Shown piece after piece: positions 1-11,526 of a stretch of DNA of 64,000 nucleotides. The DNA is from Solanum dulcamara. Its lineage: Eukaryota > Streptophyta > Magnoliopsida > Solanales > Solanaceae. Location: positions 66,075,523 to 66,139,522 of the forward strand of contig NC_077237.1 of NCBI RefSeq assembly GCF_947179165.1, written 5' to 3'. The position numbers were made by a program, and so were the translations under genes. Every line of letters starts with the position of its first letter. The first letter of the stretch is position 1. The notes below the pieces were generated by a model. That model was not told the origin of the DNA. It worked only from the letters and a program-made list of their open reading frames with translations, and did not search any database.

Positions 1-1744
1 TCTAGTTCAAATAATTCTCTCTCTACAAAAACTCTCAAATCATCATTGAAGACATTCAAGCAATTCTCTCAAGATCTTTATTAAAAATTCAAAATTATCT
101 TCACGTTTTTTTATGTCCTCATTCAAGGTATGTGAACATTCATCCTAGGGTACCTTTCCCCAATGGAGCCCAACAAATTCTCATCTTTTTCAATAAATTC
201 AAGTATGCATTTTTATAGTTTTGATGATCTCAATTTCAATTGCATGAATTATGATTTAAACTATGATTATGAATCTTATTTAATATGAATTGATGATTTT
301 TGCATGGAATTGAAGAGTTTTCTATGAACTTTCTACATTACCTTTTTTAGGGTTCATGGCATGGATGATGGATATTTTCAATTATACTTCCAATTGATAT
401 TATTTTCATGAATTATGTATGTATTGATATAAGTTATATGATCATGCATGTTTTCAATTCTGTTTCATGATTTCTATGTCAATTGATTATAAATCCATGT
501 TTTCACCTTAATTTCAAGTATGATTTTAAGGAATTATGATCATGAATTTCAATGGATTTGAATGAATGTTTATGAATGACTAGGGAAAGGTTATGAATGA
601 TGTTTCAATAATTTTTCAAAAAAGTTTATGAAAAAGGGTGACTTAAGATCCTTAATGGTGACTTATGACCCTAATGATACTCTTTATGAAGTAAGATTCA
701 TAATGATGGAAGGCCATCACTCAAATTACATGAATCAGATGATGATGAGATATTCCTATGAACTATAATTAATGATCATCTTATGAGTTATGAAAAGTAT
801 CATTTATGATGATGATGTATATTCCGTGGAATGTTGACTTAACGCTGAGAGGACGTTAAGGTAGGGACTCGACCTAAGGGGTCATTAAAGCAATCTCTAG
901 TCCCTTAACTATGTTTATAGGATTATTGCCAATATGGCCTAGCTAGTGGATTCATATATAGCGTGATTACCCATTTAGAGGAATAGAGTCTACCTTGGCA
1001 AGTACATTCCCCATTTTCTATTGTATGGGGAGACACCAAATTTTATGTTATAGCTTGCATGGTCTTATTATCGATTACGGTTATATACCACATATGTATG
1101 TTCCCTTATAAGGTTTTAAATGACTAATCCTATCCTTTATCTTCTTTACATGATACTCTTATGGTTTATTGTGCATTGACTCTTCTCATGTCTACTTATG
1201 ATTTTACTTCCTCTTTATCATGTTATTTGAAATGGCCATTTGCACATCATGATTGTTACTATGAATTACATGTCCTACATACTTAGTATATTCAAACGTA
1301 CTAATGCATACTTTATTGCCTACATTATATCACAATGTAGGGACAGACGTTCCATTCTTTTCTCATGGCTAGTTGGTGATTGTTGAAGATTGTGTGGTCA
1401 GTCCTCATGCTTCGAGGGTAAACTGAGTCTATCTTTCTTTTTGTCATTCTTACACTATGTTGTTACATTCAGACTATTTCATTTATGTCATTACTTTTCT
1501 TTGAGGGTTAGCTTGGAACATATCCTAGTCCCCGCCTATGTAGTCATGTAAAGGAATGTTGTATATGTGTATGGAGTCTATGTTGTGTTACTTCATTCCA
1601 TATATGCTTCGTTTTTGGAATTTTTATGAGTTTCCATTTGTTATTACCTTATGTATTCTTATGATATGCTACGAGGCATGGTTGGAATTTATTCGATAAT
1701 CCTAATTACCGTGTCACACCTAGGGCCTAGCTTGGGTCATCACA
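1..1744 (+). repeat. LTR fragment (3' part), Tekay/Del-like gypsy family
   Basis: The stretch has the layout of the other chromovirus LTRs here: a leader-like part ending in a 'caaggtatgtg' and 'catggagccc' type segment (about 125-175), an AT-rich middle, a 'ggggactcgacctaagggg' type block (about 865-885), a 'gggttagcttggaaca' and 'cccgcc' block (1505-1540), and a terminal 'gtcacacctagggcctagc' block ending in TCATCACA at 1744. The 3' LTRs of Gyp1 and Gyp3 end the same way. No tRNA-Met primer site follows, so this is a 3' LTR or a solo LTR. Its left end is outside the window and no target-site duplication can be checked. It contains no coding sequence. Confidence 0.75.
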
Positions 1745-1907
1745 AGTACATTTTATCCCAGGAGCTTCAATGATATTTGTTTTTGGCCTCTTTTTGTCCT
1801 CTAAAGATATTTTAAAAAATACTTTTAAATTTCTTTGAAACAGTAATAGGGGGATCAATGCAACAAAGATGTGTAGAATTTGAGACTACAAAATATGCTT
1901 TATAATA

Positions 1908-2154
1908 CTATCTATGTTTCAAAATGAATGACCTAGGTTGACTTGGCGTGAAAGTTAAGAAAATAAAGAAAACTTTTCAATCCTGTGGTCCGAAATTAAA
2001 GTTATGTCAAATGTATCAAAATGCCCTTTAATCTTGTGGCCTTAAACATGCCACGTGAAAAGATAAAATTAAAGTGTAGCCAAAAAAGAAAGAGATCATT
2101 CTTTTTCAAAACAAACTAAAAAACAATAGGTTATTCTTTCTAAAATGGAAGAAG
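1908..2154. mobile_element. Stowaway-type MITE (degenerate)
   Basis: A 247-bp element flanked by TA dinucleotides (1906-1907 and 2155-2156). The left end reads 'ctatctatgtttcaaaatg' and the right end, inverted, is a degraded version of the same terminus. This matches the usual Stowaway start CTCCCTCYGTTTCA with several substitutions. The interior ('atcttgtggccttaaacat', 'gccacgtgaaaag') is typical of a common plant Tc1/mariner-derived MITE. Non-coding. The remaining spacer at 1745-1907 and 2157-2398 shows nothing I recognise. Confidence 0.7.
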
Positions 2155-2398
2155 TAATAGTTTTTCTTCCATTAGAGAGAAACTTACCTTTTCAACTAAA
2201 AAATAAAATAAACATTTGATACAAAATTTAAATTTCTAAAACTTAAAAAGAAAAAAGTTTTGGGGCCAAATTCTATTTATTGGAAACATTTAAAAAATTA
2301 AAATTTGTTCCAAACTTTTATATTTTATAAACATATCCCACTATTTATTAATCCCAACTTGACAAACTTGAGAAACACACCATAAGGTAGATACTCAA

Positions 2399-2403
2399 CT
2401 TAT
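2399..2403. repeat. Target-site duplication of CopA, left (CTTAT)
   Basis: CTTAT directly precedes the 5' LTR of CopA and recurs exactly after its 3' LTR at 30401-30405, 28 kb away. This fixes the outer ends of the nested block. Confidence 0.85.
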
Positions 2404-3358
<955 letters not shown>

Positions 3359-3768
3359 AACTTGAGGAAATTAACATTTTTTTTTCTGTATTTGAGGTTT
3401 CTGGAGATTAAAACATTTCTTGTTTTCTACTCTGTCTAAATCTATTACTGATTGAAAGAATATGAAACCTTCATAAGTATTCAAGGTTCATTCGATTTAC
3501 GATTGAAGGAATATAAAAACTTCATCGTTAAACTAGAAACAAGTTGTATATTGCTGCTTCATCTTATATTCTATCTAGGGGGCAGAGACTAAAATTGAAA
3601 AACTTTCTACTCCAGTGATTAACTTGGTTTTAAGAAATAAATTTTTTATCAAGTTAATTAAGTTTTATTTTTTCTCAGTTCAAAGAATATTTAAGCTTCA
3701 TCAAGTTGAACAAAAATTCCTATTTGGTCATTTTCTTGTTTAATACTATATTTTTTTTGTCAAACAGA
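3359..3768 (+). other. CopA untranslated leader
   Basis: About 410 bp between the LTR end and the gag ATG, AT-rich and without an ORF. I could not recognise a standard tRNA-Met primer site next to the LTR; the sequence starts 'aacttgaggaaatt', so the primer tRNA is unknown or the site has decayed. Confidence 0.55.
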
Positions 3769-4600
3769 ATGGGAGATACAAATGTATCCAATTTTGAAGC
3801 AAACACAATGCCTTCAACTAGTCGAACACCAGTTTCTACAGCAATAGCTACTGTAGAAAAACCTAGAAAGTTCACCGATATTGACTTCAAATGGTGGCAG
3901 TAGAAGATGTTCGTCTATCTGACTACCCTCAGTCTACAATATTTTATTAATGAAGATGTTCTTGTGGTAGAGGAAGGAACTCTTGAAAATGAAAAGCTTA
4001 TTGTGACTGAGGCATGGAAATATTCTAATTTCCTTTGCAAGAACTACATACGCAATGGATTGGAAGATGGCTTGTATAATGTCTTTAGTGTTTATAAAAC
4101 CTCTAAAGAACTCTAGTATGATCTTGAGAAGAAATACAAAACTGAAGATGCAAGGTTAAAGAAGTTTATGGCTGGAAAAATTTTGGACTATAAGATGGTT
4201 GATAGCAAGATTGTCATGTCTCAATTCCAAGAACTACAAATCATTATTCATGATCTCCTGGCAGAAGGCATGATCAAATTCAATAATTTTAGTATTAAAA
4301 TTATTGAATGTGTTATTGATTTTAAATTATCCATCATAGGTATGATCATCAATGTGACATTTCAAGAAGAAACATTGATTGAGAAATTGCCTCCTTTTAT
4401 GAAAAGATTTCAAAAATTATTTGAAGTACAACAGAAAGGAAATGACTCTTGAAGACTTGATTGTTCATCTCACTATCGAGGAAGACAACAAGGCTGCCGA
4501 GAAAAAGACTAGAGGAAACTCAATAATTATGGGAGCAAATATTGTTGAGGATGGTCCAAATAAATCAAAAAAAGAGGAAGAAACCTTCTGTACTAAAGAA
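3769..4600 (+). pseudogene. CopA gag (Copia GAG, UBN2-like), broken
   Basis: Starts at the ATG of MGDTNVSNFE (3769). An upstream in-frame extension from 3706 is possible, but the family normally starts here. The family's nucleocapsid-forming GAG is recognisable from 'RKFTDIDFKWW' through 'EKLPPF' to 'EMTLEDLIVHL' and 'EEDNKAAEKK'. In-frame TAG codons stand at 3901 and 4114, at positions that normally hold Gln and Trp. The frame changes near 4420, and the zinc knuckle expected around 4620-4690 survives only as scraps. A 72-bp in-frame insertion interrupts it at 4277-4348. Not functional. Confidence 0.82.
4277..4348 (+). repeat. 72-bp in-frame insertion with hairpin inside CopA gag
   Basis: ATGATCA at 4270-4276 recurs at 4342-4348, bracketing an AT-rich insert. 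The insert contains a near-perfect inverted repeat, 'caataatttta' with its complement 'ttaaaattattg', separated by about 3 bases (4281-4306). The encoded residues have no place in the usual GAG sequence, which continues smoothly across the second ATGATCA. Confidence 0.5.
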
Positions 4601-4763
4601 CTATCCTAATAAAAAGAAGTTCAAAGGAGACTTCCATAACTGTGATGGACATAAGCTGTGGAATATCGTGCTCCCAAGAAGGAAAAGAAGAAAGGTCAAG
4701 CTGGCATGGTTGATATAAATGGGGATGTTGAAAACTTGTACTGAATGCAATCTAGTAGAAAAT

Positions 4764-6060
4764 TCTAAACAATGGTGGCTTGATTCGAGAGCCACGTCAC
4801 ATGTTTGTGCGATTTGAGGAGCCTTTAAAACTTACTCCCCATCTGCACCTAATGAGACCATCTACATGGGAAATTCTACAACAACAAAGGTTGAAGGATA
4901 TAGAAGAGTATTCTTGAATATGACCTCCGGCAAGGTGGTGACTCTGAACAAAGTTTATCATATTCCAGAAATGAGAAAGAACTTGGTTTCTACCGATCTT
5001 CTAATCAAGAATGAATTCCAGTGTGCTATGATTTTTGTCAAAGTAGCAGTTAATAAGAATGAAATGTATTTAGGAAAAGGCTATGCTCACTAAGGGTCTT
5101 TTCAAGATGAATATAATGGTTGTTGATAATAATAAAGCTCAAGCTTATTCTTACTTAGTTGAGTCAAATAATTTATGGCATTCACATTTGGGACATGTTA
5201 ACTATAAAATATTATGAAAACTGATCAATTTAAATGTATTGCCTAACTTTGAGTGTAATAAATAAAATGCAAAGTCTGTATTGAATCTAAGTATCCTTAT
5301 AAATCTGCTGAAAGGAATTCTAGTCCCTTAGAATTGATTCACACAGAAATTTGTGATATGAAGTCAACACCAACTCATGGTGGAAAAGTTATTTTATAAC
5401 TTTTATTGAAAATTGTACTAGGTACTGTTATGTCTATTTGTTGAACAGTAAGGATGAAGTAATAGAAGCATTTAGACAATACAAAACTAAATTTGAAAAT
5501 AAGTTGGATAAAAAGATGAAAATGATAAGAAGTGATAGAGGTGGAGAGTATGAATCTCCTTTTGCATAAATATAAAAATAGAATCATCCATCAAACTAAT
5601 GCCCCTTACTCAGCTCAATCTAACAGAATTACAGAAAAGAAAAACCAAACTTTAAAGGAATTGATGAATGTCTTACTTATAAGTTCAGGTTTACCATAAA
5701 ACTTATGGGGGGAAACCATCCTTACAGAAAATCAAATACTCAATAGAATTTTCCATAGCAAGACAGTCTATTCCATATGAAAAATGGAAAGGAAGAAAAT
5801 CAAACTTGAAATATTTTAAAGTGTGGGTGTGTCTAGCCAAAGTCCAAGTTCCTATACCTAAAAGGATGACAATAAGACCTAAGACTGTGGACTGTATTTT
5901 TATTGGATATGCTACTAATAGTAAAGAATGTCGCTTTTTGGTTCATAAGTCCAGATATCTTGATATTCATGACGATACTGTAATTAAATAAGATAATGAT
6001 GAGTTCTTTGAACATATCTATCCGTATAAAACTAATTTTGAATTATCTAGTGTAGGGTCT
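4764..6060 (+). pseudogene. CopA pol, protease and integrase part, broken
   Basis: The protease is marked by WWLDSRAT (about 4773-4796), where the usual DSGAT has Gly changed to Arg. The GAG-pre-integrase segment follows with LWHSHLGHV (about 5172) and a C-x2-C remnant (KVCIESK, about 5272), which are the HHCC halves. The integrase core shows IHTEICD (about 5335) and RSDRGGEYE (about 5530). Several stops and frameshifts interrupt it, for example near 4818, 5090, 5215 and 5567. In the family this protein cuts GAG-Pol and inserts the cDNA; this copy cannot. Confidence 0.8.
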
Positions 6061-6183
6061 AAATGACCTCGAAAAGAACCAAAAGAGAATGTACATAATA
6101 AAGAAATTCCAAGGTGTAGTAAACGTCAAAGAACATCTACTTCTTTTGGATATGATTTTCTAACATTTCTTCTTGAATATGAG

Positions 6184-6945
6184 CCTCAAATATTCAAAGA
6201 AGCTATGTCTGATGCAGACTCATCCTTTTGGATAGAGACTGACAATAGTGAGATTGATTCAATCTTGAGCAACCATACTTCGAAATTGGTTGAACTTCCT
6301 TCAGGAATCAAACCTTTGAAGTTAAAATGGATTTTCAAAAGAAAAATGAAAGCTAATGGAAATATTGACAAATACAAGCAAGACTTGTTGTCAAAGGATT
6401 TAGACATAAAGAATGCCTTGATTATTTTGATACATACTCACCTGTAACTAGGATTACATCCATTCAAATGTTAATTACATTAGCTGTGGTATATGACCTT
6501 GAAATCTATCAAATGGATGTAAAAGAAACTTTCTTAAATGGAGAATTGGAGAAAGAAATTTACATGGAACAACCCAAGATCTTGGTGGTTCTTGGTAAAG
6601 AAAAGAAAGTGTGAAAACTTGTTAATTCACTATATGGACTAAAACAAGCACCCAAACAATGGCATGCGAAGTTTGACCAAACCATGTTGGCAAATATATT
6701 TAAGAATAATGAGTGTGATAAATTTGTTTACATTAAAGACACTCCAAACAAAATGGTCATTATTTATTTCTATGTATATGATGATCTAATAATGAGTAAC
6801 GACATTGCAAACATACATGCTACTAAACATATGCTTTTTAGTAAGTTCTATATGAAAGATCCAGGAGTTGCTGATTTGATATTGGGAATTAAAATTCACA
6901 AAACTCCTCAAGGTCTAGAATTGTCTCAAACTCATTATATCTAAA
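6184..6945 (+). pseudogene. CopA pol, reverse transcriptase part, broken
   Basis: The Copia RT is recognisable from 'FKEAMSDADSSFWIE' (6196) through 'PLKLKWIFKRK' (about 6322), 'QMDVKETFLNGELE' (about 6511), 'LYGLKQAPKQWH' (about 6633) and 'LGIKIHKTPQGL' (about 6884). The catalytic YVDD box reads YVYD at 6771-6782, so the first Asp of the pair is lost. Frame changes occur near 6400 and 6660, and a TGA stands at about 6612. In an active element it would copy the RNA into cDNA. Confidence 0.82.
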
Positions 6946-6994
6946 AGATACTTGAAAAATACAAGTACTTAAACTTTCTAAGAATAAATATGAA

Positions 6995-7667
6995 AGATAG
7001 GTTGAATTAGATTATGCTAGAGTGTTGGGAAGTTTGATGTACATTATGAACTGTACATGACCAGACATGGCTTGTGCTATAAGTAAATTGAGTCGATACA
7101 CAAGTAATCCTAATCAAAATCATTTGATGGCAATGAAATGATTTTTGGGATATTTAGAACACACTCAAAATTTTACTTTGCATTACAACAAGTATCCAGT
7201 AGTTGTTGAAGGATATAGTAATGCAAATTGGATTACTGGGTCAAATGAAACTAAGTCCACAAATGGACACATTTTCACCATTGGTGGAGGTGTAATATCT
7301 TAGAAATCATCCAAACAAATATGTATAGCTCACTCTACAATGGAGTCTGAGTTCATACACATAGACAAGGCTAGTGAATAAGCTGAATGGCTCCACAATT
7401 TCTTAGAAGATATTCCATTTTTGCCCAAACCAGTGGCTCCTATATGCATACATTATGATGTCAAGCTGTAAAAGAAAGATTGGGAGCGTTATGTATAATA
7501 GTGAGTCTTGTTATATACAAAGAACACATAATACCGTTAGGAAACTACTCTTTAGTGGAATTATCACAATTTACTATGTAAAGTCAAAGTATAATATGTC
7601 GGATCCACTTACAAAAGGCCTAACTAGAGAGGAAGTTGACAGATCATCAAAGGGAATGGGACTATGA
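6995..7667 (+). pseudogene. CopA pol, RNase H part, broken
   Basis: The C-terminal Copia RNase H region shows 'GSLMYIM' (about 7029), 'GYSNANWITGSNETKST' (about 7210), 'STMESEF' (about 7336), and 'YYVKSKYNMSDPLTKGL' ending at 7667. It is interrupted by in-frame stops (about 7057, 7138, 7302, 7378) and a frameshift before 7455. The terminal DPLTKGL motif is the usual end of the Copia polyprotein and marks the end of the coding region. Confidence 0.8.
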
Positions 7668-8261
7668 ACAAGGACAAATCATCATGGAGGTAACTCTATC
7701 TAGAAGAGTTCAGATCCCAAGATCTACATTCAAGGAGATCAAACAAATTCATTGATGACAGTTCAACATTGTTAAAATAATTCTTATGATCCATTCTCGT
7801 GATGTGATAATGTTCAGTAACAAGGATAAGGCATTAGGACCTTTTAATGATATCTAAGTCTGATACAGGGGGATATCAAATGGTGATTCTATGGGATAAC
7901 ACATTTAGAGATCATCTATGTAAGTGTGAAGTGTAAGCCGCTTCAAGGAGAATCTGGTAAGGCCAGTTTTCTACGCAATTATGAACCAGTAAGTGTTTAT
8001 GGCTAAAATGAACAAAACAATGAGAATCAAAAATAGTTAAAGGGTTAATTGTGTGACTTATGTTGTCTTGGTATACACTAAATCTCGATGTTTTAAAGAT
8101 ATCAAATCTACCAATTGATGAAGTATATCCGATATATGTTCACTATTGAAAGTTCAAAGAGAAATCTACTTATCTAGATGCAATTAATTCTTACTTACAA
8201 ATCACATAGTTTTTCATGTATATGTTTTAAACAAATAGTCATTCCCATTTATGTTGGGGAT
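7668..8261 (+). other. CopA 3' untranslated region with polypurine-like end
   Basis: About 590 bp of non-coding sequence between the RNase H stop and the 3' LTR. It ends in 'ttggggat' (8254-8261), a short G-rich tract in the position of the plus-strand primer. I see nothing else in it. Confidence 0.6.
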
Positions 8262-8725
8262 TATTGAGTTTAAATAAGGTGTGAATGGAAAAATAAGAAT
8301 TAAGAAATGGGGCAGATCCAAGTAAAGGGAAAATGAAAAGTCATTTCTCCCTCATTGGTAGGAGAAAGGAAAAGTCTTGTCCTTATATTAAGAAATACTT
8401 CCTTTATCTCTTAAAGGGTTAAGTAGAGGGTGCCCTCACGCGCTGTCGTCATCGCTCGGCTCAGCTTCGGCTTTGTCTATGGCTTTGGCAAATGATGTGA
8501 TTGAATGATAGTTTTTTAGAGAAAATTTATTTATCAATCTCATTAATTAATATCCTTTTTCATTTAATACTAATAATTAATCCATTGAAGTATTAATTAA
8601 TCAATTTATTAATAGAATTAACTAATTAGCAACACAAAATAATTTTTTTAAAGGACCTGTTCCTTCCGAACAGTTATTTCCCTTCACGGATTTGGAAAAG
8701 ACTTGTTCCTTCCAAACAGATATTT
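8262..8725 (+). repeat. CopA 3' LTR, upstream part
   Basis: Begins TATTGAG, a G-to-A variant of the TGTTTGG start of the 5' LTR, and runs parallel to it through 'gtcatttctccctcattgg' type sequence to TATTT (8721-8725). There LARD1 interrupts it. The match resumes at 30007. Confidence 0.85.
8721..8725. repeat. Target-site duplication of LARD1, left (TATTT)
   Basis: TATTT before LARD1 corresponds to TGTTT at 30007-30011 after it, with one mismatch. The CopA 5' LTR has a single such site ('gttattttcc'), which supports an insertion here. Confidence 0.7.
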
Positions 8726-9417
8726 TGTAATGACCCTGAAGGTCATTTTTTATTTTTTTAACAAAATTACCATTTAACCCCTCCCATCCATTGGGCCATG
8801 TCATTTTAAATTGGGTTTGAAAATTGCTTTTTAGAAATCTTGTGAAAAGTTGAGTCTTACAAAATAAATGAGTTTTAAAGTCTTAAGTTGTCAACTTTAG
8901 TCTTTTGAAGTTATTTTTAGTTTCTAGTCTCAAAATAAAATTTTATTGATTCCATCAGTTTTGAAATGTGGAAACTGGTCTAGGAGAGATATCGGAATAA
9001 GATTTGGAGTTGAAACATGGATTTTAGGTCTGAAATTGGAAATTGAGTTAAAATTTGATCCAAGTTTGACTTTGATCAACATTTGGAATTCGGGTGCTCA
9101 AATTGGATTTCTAATGTTTTCATTGGCTTTTAGAGGTGATTCTAATGCTAGAAATGATTTCGTTGTAATTTTTGGAGGTCTCTGAGGGTATTTTGGGTAT
9201 TTCAAGTGTCTAAATTAGTTTAGTTGTGACTTATCAGATTACAGGTCAAGGAGACCTCAAATTCAAATTGTGATGTTTCATTGAGTCCATAACGTCGAAT
9301 TTAGTAGGGTTTCATATATGATGTGTACACGGAGTTCTAAACGAATCTCAAGGGTCCAAACTAAGATTTTGTAAAGAGTGGCATTGTTGATATCTAAGTC
9401 CTAGTGCAAGCTTCTTC

Positions 9418-9605
9418 TCATTCGTGAAAGCTTGTCTGCGATCGCAGAAGGCTGCTGATATGGCCTTTGCGTTCGCAGAAGCTTGATCGCGTTCGCGAAG
9501 GGATTTTACCCTTGACCCCTGCATTTTCAAATGGTTTGCCGCATTCACAAAGAGAGAATTTTTCCCTTTGTGTTCTCAGAGTAAGTTATCCGCAATTGCG
9601 AAGGT
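9418..9605. repeat. Cluster of CG-rich TTCGCGAAG-type palindromic motifs (5' LTR)
   Basis: Variants of TTCGCRRAAG or its complement, often next to GATCGC, recur about every 25-45 bp ('gcgatcgcagaag', 'gttcgcagaagc', 'gttcgcgaagg', 'gcaattgcgaagg'). The 3' LTR has the same cluster at 18320-18505. It stands out against the AT-rich background and may be a promoter or silencing-related motif array. Confidence 0.55.
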
Positions 9606-10556
9606 ATATTTCGGTCTGAACAGTGTTTATTTCCCTTAATCTAGTTTTAAACTTTATTTCACCATTGTTGGACCTTGGGGAGCTCGGGAGGGATGATTCT
9701 TGAGGTATTTTCGAGGGATATTGGTTCGGTAAGTTCCTTTATGATGACTTCATCATTATCCATAAATTATTTGCTGATTTTGGCTTGAATTTGGGGATTT
9801 CAATTGAGAAAACTTGGGGTTTTAAAAGAACATGTGGTTTTTAATGATTTGACGATTTTGAGTTCATTTCAAGTCCAAATGAAATTTCATTTACACAACT
9901 AGATTCCAAATACTTTAAAGATCATTTTCATGTAAAAATTTCCAGATTTACTATTTATTTTTGAAATTGGGTTTTTCTGATATTTCAGGTCAATTTTGGT
10001 CTGATTTTCAAAAATGTCAATTTGGGTATCTTAGACTTGTATTCTTATTGGAATTGCATATTTAAATAGATTTTTTTGATTTGGGATGTCGGTGAAAGGG
10101 TAAAGCTCACATTCTTGAGTAGATCAAGATTGAAATCTAGGCAAGGGGAATTCTAAACTTTCATATGCTTTATAGAATGTGTATTCTTGTTATGTTCTAT
10201 GTGAATTGATTAAAATTAGTAAGAGTTGATAATTAATCATGCCAAATGCTTAAAATTGATTAGTAGAAGTTATAAAAGAGAAATTAACCTAATAAATCGG
10301 CCTATTTGAATTGAGTTTGTTTTGTTTCCTCGTTGTGAAGCTTACTTGGTGTTATTAGAGACATGGATTGCATATGATATTGGACTTTATTCCTTTCCTA
10401 TTGATTGAATGATTATTCTCATTTGAATTTGACTTGAAATATGTATTGAGCCCCCCCCCCCCCCATTTTTATGAAATTCATTGAAGAAAAAAGAGCTCTG
10501 GCTAAATAAATATGAAAAAGAATAAAAAAAAGGATTCGAGGGACGTGCACTTGCCA

Positions 10557-10820
10557 TGGTTGTTACTATTATTGCATCGAGGGTCATACCACGCGCCATG
10601 GTTGTTACTTTAATTGCATCGATGGAAATGCCATGTGTTGCATTTTTTACTATTATTACATCAAGGAAAGTGCCACACACTGTGGTTGTTACGATTATTA
10701 CATCGAGGGATGTACTACGTGCCGTGGTTGTTACCTTAATTTATCGAGGGACATGCCAAATATCGTGGTTGTTATATTTTTTATACATGAGACATGCCAC
10801 GCGCCATGGTTGTTATTTTA
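10557..10820 (+). repeat. 42-bp tandem repeat in LARD1 5' LTR
   Basis: Units begin at the 'tggttgttac' segment at 10557, 10599, (10641), 10683, 10725, 10765 and 10807: a 42-bp period with one unit 2 bp short. They contain 'gcatcgagggacgtgcc' type sequence and are diverged from each other. 42 bp is 14 codons, so stop-free frames arise on both strands. Confidence 0.85.
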
Positions 10821-11513
10821 GCATCACATTGGGCATTCATTGTATTACATTATTTTTTCATTTACTTGATTATCTGAGTACTTGCCTTATTATGTGAACT
10901 ATTGAGAATAAAATATGTGCGATATTGATACTATTTGTTGAGCTGTAGAGGTATACTTGAGTTACGTGCTACATGATCTATATCTACTTATAGACTTTTA
11001 GGTTGGGTTGTTTTGCTTGCAGGTTGTAGTTATGTGAGGTTCGGATGGGATGTCAAGAGTACTCGTTCCATTTAGCTTTAGATGTGTTTACTATTTTAAT
11101 TATTGGGTACCGCGTTGTTTTGTACTTACCCCTTGCTAACTACATCTGTGTAGGATTCTGAGCTCAGAAAGTGATCTAGATTCTCATTTCTTCATCTGTT
11201 TCTTTTGGAGATATTTGAGAGGTAGCTATTGATGTCGGCGATCTCTCTTGCTCCTTTTTTATGCTTTTGTTCAATTTGAGAGACAAATGCATTTTTGAGA
11301 CTTATGTTTATTTTAATTATACTGGTTTGGAGGCTTGTACATATGACAATCAATTCTTTGGGGTTTTATAGTTGTTTAAGACTTTCGCATTTTCGTAGTT
11401 ATAAATCTATTATACTATTTTTGCTTATTTTCCACTTGAATTGGGTTTTGGGCTGACTTGTCTTTGTGGGTTGAGATAAATGTCATCACACCCGGATTTG
11501 GATCATGATAAAA

Positions 11514-11526
11514 TGATATCAGAGCC
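11514..11526 (+). other. Primer binding site of LARD1 (tRNA-Met type)
   Basis: TGATATCAGAGCC, three bases after the 5' LTR, differs by one base from the plant initiator tRNA-Met primer complement TGGTATCAGAGCC. Gyp1, Gyp2 and Gyp3 use the same site. Confidence 0.8.

Larger units (their letters stand above)
8726..11510 (+). repeat. LARD1 5' LTR
   Basis: Starts TGTAATGACC and ends GATCATGATA, with the canonical CA decayed to TA. It is parallel to the 3' LTR along its length. Inside are TTCGCGAAG-type repeats (9418-9605), a 14-C tract (10451-10464) and a 42-bp tandem repeat (10557-10820). The predicted proteins over the tandem repeat are a by-product of a repeat length divisible by three. Small ORFs such as 8946-9185 recur in the 3' LTR copy (17856-18182) only because LTRs are duplicated. 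Confidence 0.85.

Noticed and set aside
1745..1907. Possible internal region of an LTR element after the fragment at 1-1744
   Set aside because: No primer site follows the LTR end and no gag is present, so it was treated as flank.
8946..9185. Open frame that recurs as 17856-18182, seeming conserved
   Set aside because: The two copies are the LTRs of one element, so similarity reflects LTR duplication and not selection on a protein.
10451..10464. Run of 14 C residues as a functional element
   Set aside because: Absent from the second LTR copy ('gatcccctctttt' at the same place), so it is a slippage product or a sequencing artefact.
10556..10897. 113-residue open frame and its partners on both strands (also 10387-10680, 19307-19749)
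   Set aside because: They fall on the 42-bp LTR tandem repeat. Period divisible by three and low stop density explain them; there is no gene-like composition or domain.
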